A stretch of DNA of 64,000 nt from Kitasatospora setae KM-6054 (lineage in GTDB: Bacteria > Actinomycetota > Actinomycetes > Streptomycetales > Streptomycetaceae). Shown here in pieces: positions 33,241-42,111 of this stretch (positions are counted from its first letter, which is position 1; each line of letters starts with the position of its first letter). The notes under the pieces were generated by a model. That model saw nothing but the letters and a program-made list of their open reading frames with translations. It ran no database searches and was not told the DNA's origin. The DNA lies in the NCBI RefSeq assembly GCF_000269985.1, contig NC_016109.1, forward strand, positions 4,526,001-4,590,000, written 5' to 3'. The position numbers and the translations under genes were made by a program.

Positions 33241-35276
33241 GGCCCCACCTTCAGCTGCTGGGTCGCCGTCACCTGGTCGATGTCGGAGGACCGGACGGTC
33301 ACCGACACCACCCACACGCCGTTCAGCGGCAGCTGCGCGGTGCCGGTCCAGCTCCCGGCGCCCTCCGCCCGCAGGGTGACCGGCAGCGGGCCGAGGTCGC
33401 GGTCGGGCAGGGTGAACGCCAGCTCGACCTCCGGCACCTCGACGGGCTGCCCGGCGCCGTCGACCAGCTTCAGGGTGACCGCGTTCGGCCCGGTGGCGAC
33501 CGGGTTGACGGTGACGGTGGCGGTGCCCTTCGCGTTCGGGGTGCGGCCGCCGGTGTCGTACGGGAGCTTCAGCTCCTGGGTCCGGCCCGGCACCGCCGAG
33601 GCGCCCGCCGACGGGGCCGACGCGGCGGGGGCGTCCGCGACGGCCTGGGCGACCCGTCCGGGCGGCGAGTTGGTGAGCATGGTGGTGACCACCAGCACCA
33701 GCACCGCGACCGCGGTCTCCACCAGCACGCTGCGCCGCAGCCCGGCCCGCGCGGGCGAGCCGGCGGCGGCCCGCTCGCCCCGGGCGCGGTCCCGCAGCGC
33801 CCGCTGCCGGGCGAGCTGGGCGGCCCGCTCCGGATCGGCGTCGGCGGTGTCGGCGGCGCCCGTCGCGTCCGCGTCCGTGTCCGCGTCCAGGTCCGTGTCC
33901 GTGCGGGTGTCCGTGGCGGTCCCGGCCCGCGCCGGCTCGTCGGCGGTGCGCAGCCGGGCGGTCCAGGCGCGGGAGATCCAGGCGACGCCGAGCATCGCCG
34001 CCACGCAGCCGACCTTGATCAGCAGCAGTCGCCCGTACTCGGTGTCGACCAGCGCGCTCCACGAGCCCAGGCCGCGCCAGGACTGGTAGGCGCCGGTCAC
34101 CACCAGCACCGCGACCAGCCAGAACGCCAGCCGGGAGAAGCGGTCGACGGCGGCGGCGGTCAGGCCGCGGCGCAGGCCGAGGGCGAGCACGGCCAGGCCG
34201 CCGAGCCAGCCGGCCATCGCGAGCAGGTGCAGGGCGGCCAGCGGCAGCGCGAGGGCGACCTGGATGCCGACCGCGGAGTGGTCGGCGCCGACCCAGGTCG
34301 CGGAGAGCGCGAGCGCCAGGGCCAGTCCGGCCAGGCCGAGGCCGAGCCGGGTGTCGCGCTGCGGGCGTTCGGCGGCGGCCCGCTCCAGCCGGCGCAGCTC
34401 GGCCTCCTCCGGGTCGGCGTCCTCGTCCGGCGCGGCGTCCACCGGGGCGGGTGCGGGCTGCTGCTGCCCCAACTGGCCGACCAGCAGCGACAGGAAGACG
34501 CCGGCGGCGGCGAGCAGCAGCATCCGGGCGGCGAGCGCGGTGCCGATCCGCTCGTCCAGGGTGGCGCGCACCAGCGACAGGTCGAAGGTCTGCCCGAGGC
34601 CGGTGCCGCGCTCGTACGGGCCGCGCAGCATCAGCACCGCCCAGGTGGAGAGCAGCAGCGCGACCCAGGCGGACATCAGCAGCCGCTGCACGCCGCGCAC
34701 GGCCGCGCCGCCGGGCCACACCACGATCACGAACGCGGCGGCGCCGGCCAGCAGCGCGAACGCGGTGTACGCGACGGTGCGGGCGGTGCCGTAGGCGAAG
34801 GCGACCGCGCCGTCGGCCTTGGCGCCCTGCACGGCGGCGGCGTTCACCGAGGTGTCGGACGGGGCGCCGACCGAGAAGGTGAACGCGCCGCCGATCGGGT
34901 GGGAGTCCTCCGAGACGGCCCGCCAGGCCACCGTGTAGGTGCCGTTGCCGAGGTTCGCCCGCAGTCCGACCCGGGCGGTGGTGTCCCGGCCGTCGACGTG
35001 TCCGGGCTTGCCGTCGTCGACGGCGTTGCCCTGCGGGTCGAGCACCCGCACCGAGTCCGGGGAGAGCGACACGCCCTCGCTGAAGGTCAGCGTCACGGCG
35101 GCGGGCGCGGTCGCCACCACCGAGTTCCGCTCCGGGTCGGTCTGCTCCAGGGTGGCGTGCGCGGACGCCGCCGTCGCCCCGCCGAGCACCAGCCCGAGCG
35201 CCGCCACCAGCACCGCCAGCAGCGCGCCGAGCCGCCGCCTCGCCCCTGTCACCACGTGCCTGCCTCTTCTCGCCAT
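33237..35276 (-). CDS. Fused CopC-CopD copper-handling protein
   Basis: 679 residues. After a signal peptide the mature protein starts at AHATLEQTDP, whose first histidine is the usual N-terminal copper ligand of CopC (domain about 40-135). Then come about eight membrane helices of CopD type (about 150-480), an acidic and basic linker region (DTRTDTDLDADTDADATG), another helix and a C-terminal beta-rich extracellular domain. Such fusions take up or deliver copper across the membrane. It is coupled to the DyP gene downstream and preceded by the PCuAC, SCO1 and YcnI genes. Confidence 0.93.
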   Translation of the reverse strand: MARRGRHVVTGARRRLGALLAVLVAALGLVLGGATAASAHATLEQTDPERNSVVATAPAAVTLTFSEGVSLSPDSVRVLDPQGNAVDDGKPGHVDGRDTTARVGLRANLGNGTYTVAWRAVSEDSHPIGGAFTFSVGAPSDTSVNAAAVQGAKADGAVAFAYGTARTVAYTAFALLAGAAAFVIVVWPGGAAVRGVQRLLMSAWVALLLSTWAVLMLRGPYERGTGLGQTFDLSLVRATLDERIGTALAARMLLLAAAGVFLSLLVGQLGQQQPAPAPVDAAPDEDADPEEAELRRLERAAAERPQRDTRLGLGLAGLALALALSATWVGADHSAVGIQVALALPLAALHLLAMAGWLGGLAVLALGLRRGLTAAAVDRFSRLAFWLVAVLVVTGAYQSWRGLGSWSALVDTEYGRLLLIKVGCVAAMLGVAWISRAWTARLRTADEPARAGTATDTRTDTDLDADTDADATGAADTADADPERAAQLARQRALRDRARGERAAAGSPARAGLRRSVLVETAVAVLVLVVTTMLTNSPPGRVAQAVADAPAASAPSAGASAVPGRTQELKLPYDTGGRTPNAKGTATVTVNPVATGPNAVTLKLVDGAGQPVEVPEVELAFTLPDRDLGPLPVTLRAEGAGSWTGTAQLPLNGVWVVSVTVRSSDIDQVTATQQLKVGP

Positions 35277-35282
35277 CGCCGG

Positions 35283-35765
35283 TCAGTCGCCCGTACCCGG
35301 ACGGTACGTCAGGGGTTTCACCGGAACCTTCACCACGACCGTGCCCGCCTTGGCGAACCGCAGGTCCAGCTCCAGCTCGTCGCCCAGCGCGGGCCGCTTC
35401 ACCCAGTCCATGATCATCAGGTGCGCGCCGCCGCGGGCCAGGTCGAGGGTGCCGCCGGCCGGGACGTCCATCGCCGCGACCGCCTCCATCGAGGTGTCGG
35501 TCGAGCGGTGCATCGTCACCGACCCGGCGGACGGGCTGCTCACGCTCACCAGGGTGTCCGCGCCGCCGTCGTTGCGGACGGTCAGGTAGCCCGCGCCCAT
35601 CCCGTCGGGGGTGGCGGGCAGCGGTATGTACGGGTCCGCGACGGTCAGCCGCGGCACCCCGTCGCCCTCCCCGTCCGACTGGAACGCCACCGCGAGCGCG
35701 CCCGCCGCCAGCACGGCCGCCAGCGCGGCCCCGCCCAGCGCGCCGCGCCGGAAGGCCCGGCTCAC
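35283..35765 (-). CDS. PCu(A)C-type periplasmic copper chaperone
   Basis: 160 residues from a GTG overlapping the SCO1-like stop. One N-terminal membrane anchor (about 9-28). The H-x(n)-M-x(n)-HxM copper motif is visible: MHRSTDTSMEAVAAM followed by GGAHLMIMDW. These proteins deliver Cu(I) to cytochrome c oxidase and other extracytoplasmic cuproenzymes. It lies between SCO1 and copCD in one transcription unit. Confidence 0.93.
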   Translation of the reverse strand: MSRAFRRGALGGAALAAVLAAGALAVAFQSDGEGDGVPRLTVADPYIPLPATPDGMGAGYLTVRNDGGADTLVSVSSPSAGSVTMHRSTDTSMEAVAAMDVPAGGTLDLARGGAHLMIMDWVKRPALGDELELDLRFAKAGTVVVKVPVKPLTYRPGTGD

Positions 35766-36451
35766 ACCGCCACCCCGTCCGCCAGCAGCGCCAGGTCGTG
35801 CTTGTAGACGTCGGTCGAGGTGCCCGCCATGTACAGCAGGTGCGCCTTGTCGTCGGTCGGCAGGAACGCCAGCACCTGCGCGCCGTGCGTGGAGGTCACC
35901 GCGCCCTTCGCGTCGACCACCGGGTCCTCGACCGCGATGCCCAGCGGCCTGGCCGCGGCCCGCACCTTCGCCAGGTCGCCGGTCATCCCGACGAAGTCCT
36001 TGCCCATCGAGTCCAGCCAGGTCCGCAGCACCTGCGGGGTGTCCCGCTCCGGGTCGGTCGAGACGAACACGATCGCCAGCTTCTCCCGCTGCTCGGCGGT
36101 CAGCTTCGACATCGCGACCCCGATGTCGCCCATCGTGGTCGGGCACACGTCCGGGCAGCTGGTGTACCCGAAGAACAGCAGCACCGTCTTGCCCGCGGTC
36201 CTGGCCCGCAGGTCGTACGGCTGCCCGGAGGTGTCGTCCAGCACCAGGTCCGGCTTCTCGAAGTTCTTGCTCAGCACCGTGCCCTGGTACCGGCTGGTCG
36301 AGGCCTTCTTGCTGACCTTCGCCGCCCCCGTGCTCTCCCCGCCGCCCCCGGACGAGGAACAGGCGGACAGCGCGAGCGAGGCGCCCAGCACGAGGGCGGC
36401 GGCGGTCAGGAACCGGGAACGGGGGCGACGGGGGCGACGGAGGGAGGCCAA
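35762..36451 (-). CDS. SCO1/SenC-type copper chaperone lipoprotein
   Basis: 229 residues. Lipobox LALSACSSS puts the lipidated cysteine near residue 30. The thioredoxin-like domain has the copper CxxxC motif in FFGYTSCPDVCPTT and the distal histidine in TSTHGAQVLAF. SCO1 proteins metallate the CuA site of cytochrome oxidase. The 3' end overlaps the PCu(A)C start. In Streptomyces Sco is required for aerial development under copper limitation (memory). Confidence 0.95.
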   Translation of the reverse strand: MASLRRPRRPRSRFLTAAALVLGASLALSACSSSGGGGESTGAAKVSKKASTSRYQGTVLSKNFEKPDLVLDDTSGQPYDLRARTAGKTVLLFFGYTSCPDVCPTTMGDIGVAMSKLTAEQREKLAIVFVSTDPERDTPQVLRTWLDSMGKDFVGMTGDLAKVRAAARPLGIAVEDPVVDAKGAVTSTHGAQVLAFLPTDDKAHLLYMAGTSTDVYKHDLALLADGVAV

Positions 36452-36566
36452 GGGACTGTCCTGTTCGTACGGGGAGCTTCGGGTCTGAACGGCGGGGCGA
36501 CGGGTGTCGCGGCGAGGGGGCCGGGGCGGGGCCGCCGGGCGTGCGCGGCCCCGCTCCGGCCGGGGG

Positions 36567-37295
36567 TCAGGACCGGTCGGAACGGCGGCGCAGCCCGGCC
36601 GCGCCGAGCGCCGCGCCGAGCACGCCGACCACGATGCCGACCACGCCGAGCGTGCGGGCCGTCGAGTCGGAGGACTTCGCGGCGGGCGCCGCGGCCTCCT
36701 GCTTGCCGGTGGAGTCCGCCGAGTGGTGGTCGGCGGCCGCGGCGGCGTCCGCGGCCTTGGCCAGCTTCAGCGCCGGGGCGGGCTTGGACGGCTCGGGCTG
36801 CCCGTCCTTGGCCTCCTCGATCCAGCGCACCACGTCGCCGTTGTCGTACGTCTGCAGCGCCTTGAAGGTCAGCTTGTCGGTGTCGGTCGGCAGCGCGCCG
36901 AGCGAGACCGCGAAGTCCTGGTACTGGCCGGGCCCGATCTTGGTGCCGTCGTTCGCGGTCCAGGTGATCTTCGAGACGGCCTCGGTGATCTGCTGGCCGT
37001 GCGAGTCCAGCGGCTTGTCGAGCTTCGACTTCTCCAGCACGGCCGTCCAGCCCGGGATCGGCTGGGTCCGCACCGAGGCCATCGGGTGGTCCATCGGCAG
37101 GTTGACCTCGACCTTCACGGTCGAGGCGGTGTCGCTCTCGTTCGGCACCCGGAACGCCACGGCGCTGTACCCGCCCTGCTGGACACTGCCCGGCTGGACG
37201 GTGACGTGCGCGAAGGCGGGGACGGCGGACACCAGCAGGGCGCCGGCCGCGACGACCAGGGTGCCGAGGGAACGACGGGCGGAAAGCGAACGCAT
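36567..37295 (-). CDS. YcnI-family (DUF1775) copper-associated membrane-anchored protein
   Basis: 242 residues from the ATG at 37295 with AGGAG upstream; a longer in-frame start exists but lacks a ribosome site. The signal peptide ends at AFA and the mature protein begins HVTVQPGS, matching the N-terminal histidine copper ligand of YcnI. The DUF1775 beta-domain spans about 30-175, followed by a flexible stretch and a C-terminal membrane helix with RRRSDRS tail. It belongs to the copper operon and probably binds Cu(II) outside the cell. Confidence 0.93.
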   Translation of the reverse strand: MRSLSARRSLGTLVVAAGALLVSAVPAFAHVTVQPGSVQQGGYSAVAFRVPNESDTASTVKVEVNLPMDHPMASVRTQPIPGWTAVLEKSKLDKPLDSHGQQITEAVSKITWTANDGTKIGPGQYQDFAVSLGALPTDTDKLTFKALQTYDNGDVVRWIEEAKDGQPEPSKPAPALKLAKAADAAAAADHHSADSTGKQEAAAPAAKSSDSTARTLGVVGIVVGVLGAALGAAGLRRRSDRS

Positions 37296-37451
37296 CAGGG
37301 GACTCCTGAGGAAAGGGGGCCGCGCGGCGGTGCGCGTCGGCACGGGGGAGGAACAGGACCCGTCCGGCCCGCCGGTGGCTGAAGGCTCACGGCGCGGGCA
37401 CGGCGGCAGCGGTGCGCGCCCCGGCCCCGGACACTTCCTCCCCGGACCCGG

Positions 37452-38291
37452 TCAGCGCGCGAACGCCGCCACCGGCGGTCCCCGGCGCAGCACGCTGTGC
37501 CGCAGCGCCGCCGCGGCGGGCAGCGGCCAGTCCTCCGGGCGCCCGGCCCGGCGCGCCGCGGCGACCGGACGCCCGGTGCCCAGCAGCAGCGCCGTCAGCA
37601 GCGCCACCGCGGTGCGCACCGGCGCCGCCCACTCCCGCGCGGTCAGCGCGACCGCCCGCAGCAGCCGCCACAGCGCGGCCTCGCCGCGCCGCAGCCACCA
37701 GCCCGCGACCAGCGCCGCCGCCAAGTGGCCCAGCAGCATCGCCGGAGTCAGCCCCAGCCAGGCCGAGGCGTGCGGCGCGGCGGCGGCCACCACCGCCTGC
37801 GGATCCAGGCCCGCGGCGCTCACCACCTGCTCCGGCGTGGTGTCCAGCGGCACGACCGTCAGCCCGTTGCCCGGGGCGTCGTCGCACAGCAGCCGGCCCG
37901 CGACCACCGCCAGCGGGTCCACGGACGCCGTGGAACCGTTTCCGGCCATTCCCGCGTGCGCCATCGGAGCGGCCCCGAACAGGCCGCCGCCCAGGTAGTG
38001 GAACAGCAGGTGAAGCCCCACCTGCCCACCGGCCAGCGCCGCCGCGATCGCCGCCAGCGAGCGCTCCCGCCCGCCGGCCAGCGCCGCCGCCGCGCACACC
38101 GCGGCGAAGCCCGGCAGCAGCACCTCCGGCGCCACCGCGCCACCCGCCCGCGCGTGTCCGAAGGCCGCGACCAGCGTGCACACCAGCGCGAACGGCACCG
38201 CCCGCAACAGCCGCAGGTCCCAGGCGGCCACCGGCATCCGCACGGCGGGCACGGCGGCGCCCCGGCGGGCGGCGGCGGTGGGCTCAGTCAT
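37452..38291 (-). CDS. Integral membrane protein, first gene of the copper run
   Basis: 279 residues, Ala-rich, with about five predicted helices (near 25-45, 55-72, 78-100, 175-195 and 215-235). A conserved-looking extracytoplasmic loop contains HYLGGGLFGAAPMAHAGMAGN, whose His/Met residues could bind copper. I recognise no named family. It ends 156 bp before the YcnI gene on the same strand. Actinomycete copper operons often include such a protein; a role in copper uptake is inference from position. Confidence 0.72.
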   Translation of the reverse strand: MTEPTAAARRGAAVPAVRMPVAAWDLRLLRAVPFALVCTLVAAFGHARAGGAVAPEVLLPGFAAVCAAAALAGGRERSLAAIAAALAGGQVGLHLLFHYLGGGLFGAAPMAHAGMAGNGSTASVDPLAVVAGRLLCDDAPGNGLTVVPLDTTPEQVVSAAGLDPQAVVAAAAPHASAWLGLTPAMLLGHLAAALVAGWWLRRGEAALWRLLRAVALTAREWAAPVRTAVALLTALLLGTGRPVAAARRAGRPEDWPLPAAAALRHSVLRRGPPVAAFAR

Positions 38292-38521
38292 GGCCGGGCC
38301 ATCATCTCACCGCCTACACCGGCCCCCGGGGCAGGGGCCGCAACCCGCCCCGAATGGCGAGAAACCGCCCGGCGCACTCACCCGTCCGCGCGCTGATCGG
38401 CACACCCGACAGGACCAGTCCATCCGCCGAACGGGCGGGCTTGGCTCCGGCGGACGATTCACCGCGCGCCGCCGAGGAGATAGCTAGTTGTATGTGGAGC
38501 CGCAGCCAGGAGGGACATCCC

Positions 38522-39205
38522 GTGGAAATCTGGTGGACTCTGCACCTCAAGCGCGATCCGGCCAGCGTGCCACTCGCCCGCCGCATCCTGCTCGGCGCCA
38601 TGGACTCCGCCGGAGTCGACCCGCAGGTCGCCTTCGACCTCGGCCTCGCCCTCACCGAGGCGTGCGCCAACGCCGTCGAGCACGCCGCCCCCGCCCACGC
38701 CGGGGACACCTTCCAGGTCACCGCCTCGCGCAGCGGCGACCTGCTGCGGATCGAGGTCGCCAACACCAGCCCGGCCCTCCCGGCCGCCGCTCCCGCTCCC
38801 GCTCCCGCTTCCCCTTCCGCTTCCGTTTCCGCTTCTGCCGACCGGCCCGCGCCGCGTCCGGCCGCGCCCCGCCGGCCCACCGCCGAACGGCCCGCGCCGC
38901 GCTGCCGCACCCGCCGCGGCCGCGCCTCCGTCCCGGCCCGGGTGCTCACCGCCCGCCGACCCGCCGCGGACCGCCCCGCCCCCTACGACACCCACGTCCT
39001 CCCCCCGCTGCGCCCGGCCGTCCCCGCGCCCTGCGCCGACACCGTCCCCGACCTGGACGCCGAGTGCGGCCGCGGCCTGTTCCTGATCCACGCCCTGGCC
39101 GACCACGTCCAGCTCCGCACCCACCCGCTGCGCGGCGCCACCGTCAGCTTCGACAAGCTGCTCACCCCCGGCTCCGCCGCCGCCATGCTGCGCACCGCCT
39201 CCTGA
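38522..39205 (+). CDS. ATP-binding anti-sigma-like protein with a large low-complexity insertion
   Basis: 227 residues from the GTG at 38522, which has AGGAGGGA 7 bases upstream (an ATG at 38492 is possible but lacks one). N-box ALTEACANAVEHA (about 43-55) and G1 IEVANTSP (about 77-84) are followed by about 95 residues of Ala/Pro/Arg/Ser-rich sequence, then G2 ECGRGLFLIHALAD (about 183-196). The domain is normally continuous here. The insertion lies in the ATP-lid region and contains 6-bp DNA repeats (GCTCCC, GCTTCC). Likely a serine kinase/anti-sigma regulator with an expanded lid. Confidence 0.85.
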   Translation: MEIWWTLHLKRDPASVPLARRILLGAMDSAGVDPQVAFDLGLALTEACANAVEHAAPAHAGDTFQVTASRSGDLLRIEVANTSPALPAAAPAPAPASPSASVSASADRPAPRPAAPRRPTAERPAPRCRTRRGRASVPARVLTARRPAADRPAPYDTHVLPPLRPAVPAPCADTVPDLDAECGRGLFLIHALADHVQLRTHPLRGATVSFDKLLTPGSAAAMLRTAS

Positions 39206-39372
39206 GCCGGCCTGCCTGTCTGCCTTTCTCTCTGCCTGCCTGCTGATTGCCGGGTGGCCCTTCGCCGGCCCGCTCCCCGGGCGCTCCTCCGTGGTCGATC
39301 TCACGCTCCGAAACTCGCTGGCGGGCCGCGCCGGGGCTCCGGTTAAGGTCTAGACCTTCCATCGGAGGGACC

Positions 39373-40707
39373 ATGACCACCACCACCGCGGAGCCCGCCT
39401 CCGCCTCCCGTCGCGCCCTGGCCCGGATGGGGCAGGCCCTGCAGGGGCGGGACTTCCGCATCTGGTTCTACGGCCAGCTCACGTCCGCGTCCGGCGCCCT
39501 CGCGCAGGGCGTCGCGATGTCCTGGCTGATCCTCGAACTCACCCACGACGCCGTCTGGCTGACCATCCTGACGGCCTGCTCCTGGGGCCCCACCCTGATC
39601 CTCGGCCCGTGGGCCGGCGCCCTGGTCGACCGCTGGGACCGGCGCCGCCTGCTGCTGATCACCCAGGGCCTGATGATGGCCATCGGCCTGACACTGGCCC
39701 TGCTCGTCTCCCTCGGCGGCATCCACCTCTGGATCCTGCTGGCCCTCGCCACCTGCGCCGGACTGATCGCCACCGTCGACTCGCCCGCCCGCCAGGTCTT
39801 CGTGGTCGACCTGGTCGGCGCCGGGGCGGTGGCCAGCGCCGTCGGCCTCTGGGAGGTCGCCCTCAACGCCTCCCGGGTGATCGGCCCCAGCATCGCCGGC
39901 GCCCTGCTCGCCACCAACGGCCCCGCGTTCTGCTTCGCCTTCAACGCGCTCGCCTACACCGCGCCGATGATCGCCCTGATCAAGCTCCGCCCGCCCAGCG
40001 GCGGCCCCCGCCCCGAGACGGCCGCCCCGGTCCCCCCGGCCGCCGCCTCCCCGGCCCCCGTCGACGCCCCGGCCGCCGCCTCCCCGGTCCCCCCGGCCGC
40101 CGCCTCCCCGGCCCCCGTCGACGCCCCGAAGGCCGGCGCCCGGGCCGGGCTGTCGTACGCCTGGCACTCCCCGCTCATCCGCGGCCTGCTGCCGATGTCC
40201 GCCGCCAGCGGCCTGATCTTCGCGATGGGCCTCACCCTCCCGCCGCTGGTCAGCTACTCCCTGCACTACGGCGGCGGCGGGTACGGCCTGCTGATGGCCG
40301 CCTTCGGCATCGGCGGCCTGCCCGGCGCCCTGTTCGCCGCCGCCGCGCCCGAGCCCACCCCGCGCCGGGTGCGCACCCTGGCGCTGGCCACCTCGGCCGC
40401 GATCCTGCTCACCGCGCTCTCCCCGACCATCCACGTCGCGGTGCTCGGCATGGCCGCCGTCGGCTTCACCTCGATCCGGTTCATCGCCACGGCCAACACC
40501 CTCGCCCAGCTCCGCTCCGCCCCCGAGATGCGCGGCCGGGTGATGTCCCTCTGGGGCAGCGCGATGACCGGCACCCTCCCCTTCACCGGCCTCGCCGTCA
40601 CCTTCGTCTCTCAGCACGTGGACGCCCGCATCGGCTTCGCCATCTCCGGCGCCGCCCTCCTGCTGGCCACCCTGACCGCGTGGCGGGCCCTGCGCCCGGC
40701 GATCTGA
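39373..40707 (+). CDS. MFS transporter (enterobactin exporter-like)
   Basis: 444 residues from the ATG at 39373 (GGAGGGA upstream). The N-terminal RDFRIWFYGQLTSASGALAQGVAMSWLILEL and DRWDRRRLLLITQ motif are typical of the MFS_3/EntS group of drug and siderophore exporters. About 11-12 helices. The central loop (about 215-260) carries a near-exact internal duplication of APVPPAAASPAPVDAP, a 60-bp tandem expansion at DNA level. It stands alone; substrate unknown. Confidence 0.9.
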   Translation: MTTTTAEPASASRRALARMGQALQGRDFRIWFYGQLTSASGALAQGVAMSWLILELTHDAVWLTILTACSWGPTLILGPWAGALVDRWDRRRLLLITQGLMMAIGLTLALLVSLGGIHLWILLALATCAGLIATVDSPARQVFVVDLVGAGAVASAVGLWEVALNASRVIGPSIAGALLATNGPAFCFAFNALAYTAPMIALIKLRPPSGGPRPETAAPVPPAAASPAPVDAPAAASPVPPAAASPAPVDAPKAGARAGLSYAWHSPLIRGLLPMSAASGLIFAMGLTLPPLVSYSLHYGGGGYGLLMAAFGIGGLPGALFAAAAPEPTPRRVRTLALATSAAILLTALSPTIHVAVLGMAAVGFTSIRFIATANTLAQLRSAPEMRGRVMSLWGSAMTGTLPFTGLAVTFVSQHVDARIGFAISGAALLLATLTAWRALRPAI

Positions 40708-40739
40708 GCCACGGCGGCGGCCGGCTCCCCCGAACCGAA

Positions 40740-40935
40740 CCGGGGCGGGGCGGGTCGGGGCGGGGCGGACGTCAGGGTCGGGGCGGACGTCAGGGTCGGG
40801 GTTGGAGCCGGAGCCGGGGCCGAGATGTCGAGAACGGCGTCCCGGCTCCGACCCCGGTACGGAGCAGCGCGGAGGGACGAGCCCCCGCCGCCGCCCGTAC
40901 CGCCCGTACCGCCCGTAGCGCCCGTACCGCGAGGA
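40740..40935. repeat. Short tandem repeats upstream of the YCII gene
   Basis: GGGGCGGACGTCAGGGTC is repeated (about 40763-40800) and a CGCCCGTAC-type 9-bp unit recurs at about 40895-40935, in the 236-bp gap between the MFS and YCII genes. No gene is seen. Confidence 0.6.
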
Positions 40936-40943
40936 GCCCCGCC

Positions 40944-41342
40944 GTGACCTACATGCTGCAGATGCACTTCAGCGCGCACGACACCGACGTCCCGCCGATC
41001 CCCACCTGGCCCGCCGACGCCGTCGCCGCACACGTCGCCCACATGCGCCGGTCGGTGGCCGAACTGACCGCCACCGGCGAACTGGTCGAGGCCCGCGGTC
41101 TGGCCTTCCCCGAGACCGCCCGGATCGTCCGGGCCACCGCCGGCGAGCCCACCGTCACCGGCGGGCCGTTCCCCGACGGCAAGGAGTTCCTGTTCGGCTG
41201 GTGGATGGTCGACAGCGCGGACGAGGCCCGGGTGGTCGAGATCGCCGCCCTGCTCTCGGCCGCGCCGGGTCATGACGGGAGGCCGATGAACATGCCGATC
41301 GAGGTGCGGGAGCTGATGTCGGAGCCCCCGGCGGCAGATTGA
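40944..41342 (+). CDS. YCII-related domain protein
   Basis: 132 residues from a GTG with GAGGAG 7 bases upstream. The sequence MTYMLQMHFSAHDTDVPPIP, the VAELTATGELVEARGL turn, and TGGPFPDGKEFLFGWWMVD match YCII/DGPF-type proteins, a ferredoxin-like fold, often linked with ECF sigma genes or acting as small lyases or isomerases. The stop codon lies within the first unit of the 14-bp-period array that follows. No metabolic partner is nearby. Confidence 0.85.
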   Translation: MTYMLQMHFSAHDTDVPPIPTWPADAVAAHVAHMRRSVAELTATGELVEARGLAFPETARIVRATAGEPTVTGGPFPDGKEFLFGWWMVDSADEARVVEIAALLSAAPGHDGRPMNMPIEVRELMSEPPAAD

Positions 41343-41582
41343 TGACGGGTCATCGATGTTGTCGCATCAATGTCGCGGCATCAGTGACGGCACATCGGTG
41401 TCGTGACATTGATGACGGGGCACCAATGACGAGTCATCGGTGTCACGGCATCGATGTCGTGTCATCGGTGTCGCAACATCAGTGTCGTGTCATTGGTGAT
41501 GGCGCATCGATGTCGTGTCATCGGTGGCGGAGCATGAATGGCGGGTCATCGGTGTCGCGACATTGATGCCGTCGCATCGATG
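41337..41582. repeat. 14-bp-period array of about 18 degenerate units with CATCRRTG cores
   Basis: Cores such as CATCGATG, CATCAATG, CATCAGTG, CATCGGTG and CATTGATG begin at 41351, 41365, 41379, 41393, 41407, 41421, 41435, 41449, 41463, 41477, 41491, 41505, 41519, 41533, 41547, 41561 and 41575: exactly 14 bp apart without slippage. A 17/18 match (GATTGATG) at 41337 precedes them. The 6-bp spacers vary more (TCGTGT is commonest). The array is less GC-rich than its surroundings and cannot encode a regular peptide because 14 is not a multiple of 3. Confidence 0.95.
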
Positions 41583-41662
41583 CTCAGGCACGGACCCCGC
41601 CCCGGCCCCACCCTCGATCCCGCCCCCGGCGCGAATTGCCGGTCCGGCCCGGGCGGCGGACC

Positions 41663-41905
41663 ATGGTGATCATGATTCACCAGATGCGCGCCGAGACCGG
41701 CCCGACCGGCGCCACGGACTCCGTGGTCAGCTGGCACATCGTCCGCGACGCGGACCTCACTGCACTGTGCGGCCGGGAGTTGGCCGCCGACGCCCCCCTC
41801 CAGGACGCCACCCGCTGGACGGTCGACCCCGACCACAACTGCCACACCTGCGGGGCGCTCTTCCTGCGCGAGACCCCCTACCTCCCGGACGAGCACACCG
41901 GCTGA
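41663..41905 (+). CDS. Small conserved-looking protein with Cys/His cluster
   Basis: About 80 residues; the ATG at 41663 or the one at 41672 may be used. The pattern SWHIVRDADLTALCGREL...DHNCHTCGALFLRE has three cysteines (CG, CxxC) and a histidine that could bind zinc. Similar short proteins are common in Streptomyces (memory); function unknown. It lies alone between the 14-bp array and a GC-rich repeat. Confidence 0.6.
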   Translation: MVIMIHQMRAETGPTGATDSVVSWHIVRDADLTALCGRELAADAPLQDATRWTVDPDHNCHTCGALFLRETPYLPDEHTG

Positions 41906-41947
41906 CGGCCGTCCCCGCTTCTCCGTCCGCCCGCCCGCCCGTCCGCC

Positions 41948-42030
41948 GGGCCGCCCGCCCGCCGGGCCGCCCGCCCGCCGGGCCGCCCGCCCGCCGGGCC
42001 GCCCGCCTGCCGGCCCGCCCGCCCGCTGGG
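41948..42030. repeat. 16-bp GC-rich tandem repeat
   Basis: GGGCCGCCCGCCCGCC is repeated four times from 41948, with degraded copies up to about 42030, in the 206-bp gap before the TetR gene. No gene is seen in the gap. Confidence 0.85.
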
Positions 42031-42111
42031 CCGCCTGGTGCGGTCCCTTTGGGCGGGGGGCTCCGGCGTACCCTGGCGGTGTCCTCGTACCGTTCCGCCG
42101 GAGGTGTTCCC

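Noticed and set aside
31996..34719. Single 907-residue fusion of a copper protein part and the DyP peroxidase
   Set aside because: The upstream half is an antisense-free frame in the wrong phase of copCD; the Tat signal and GTG at 33240 mark the true peroxidase start.
41339..41566. 75-residue protein encoded in the 14-bp array
   Set aside because: No ribosome site, Cys/His/Arg-rich repeat translation that simply reflects the DNA repeat, and the period is not a multiple of 3.
41337..41582. CRISPR array
   Set aside because: The period is only 14 bp, the spacers are 6 bp and degenerate, and there are no cas genes in the window.
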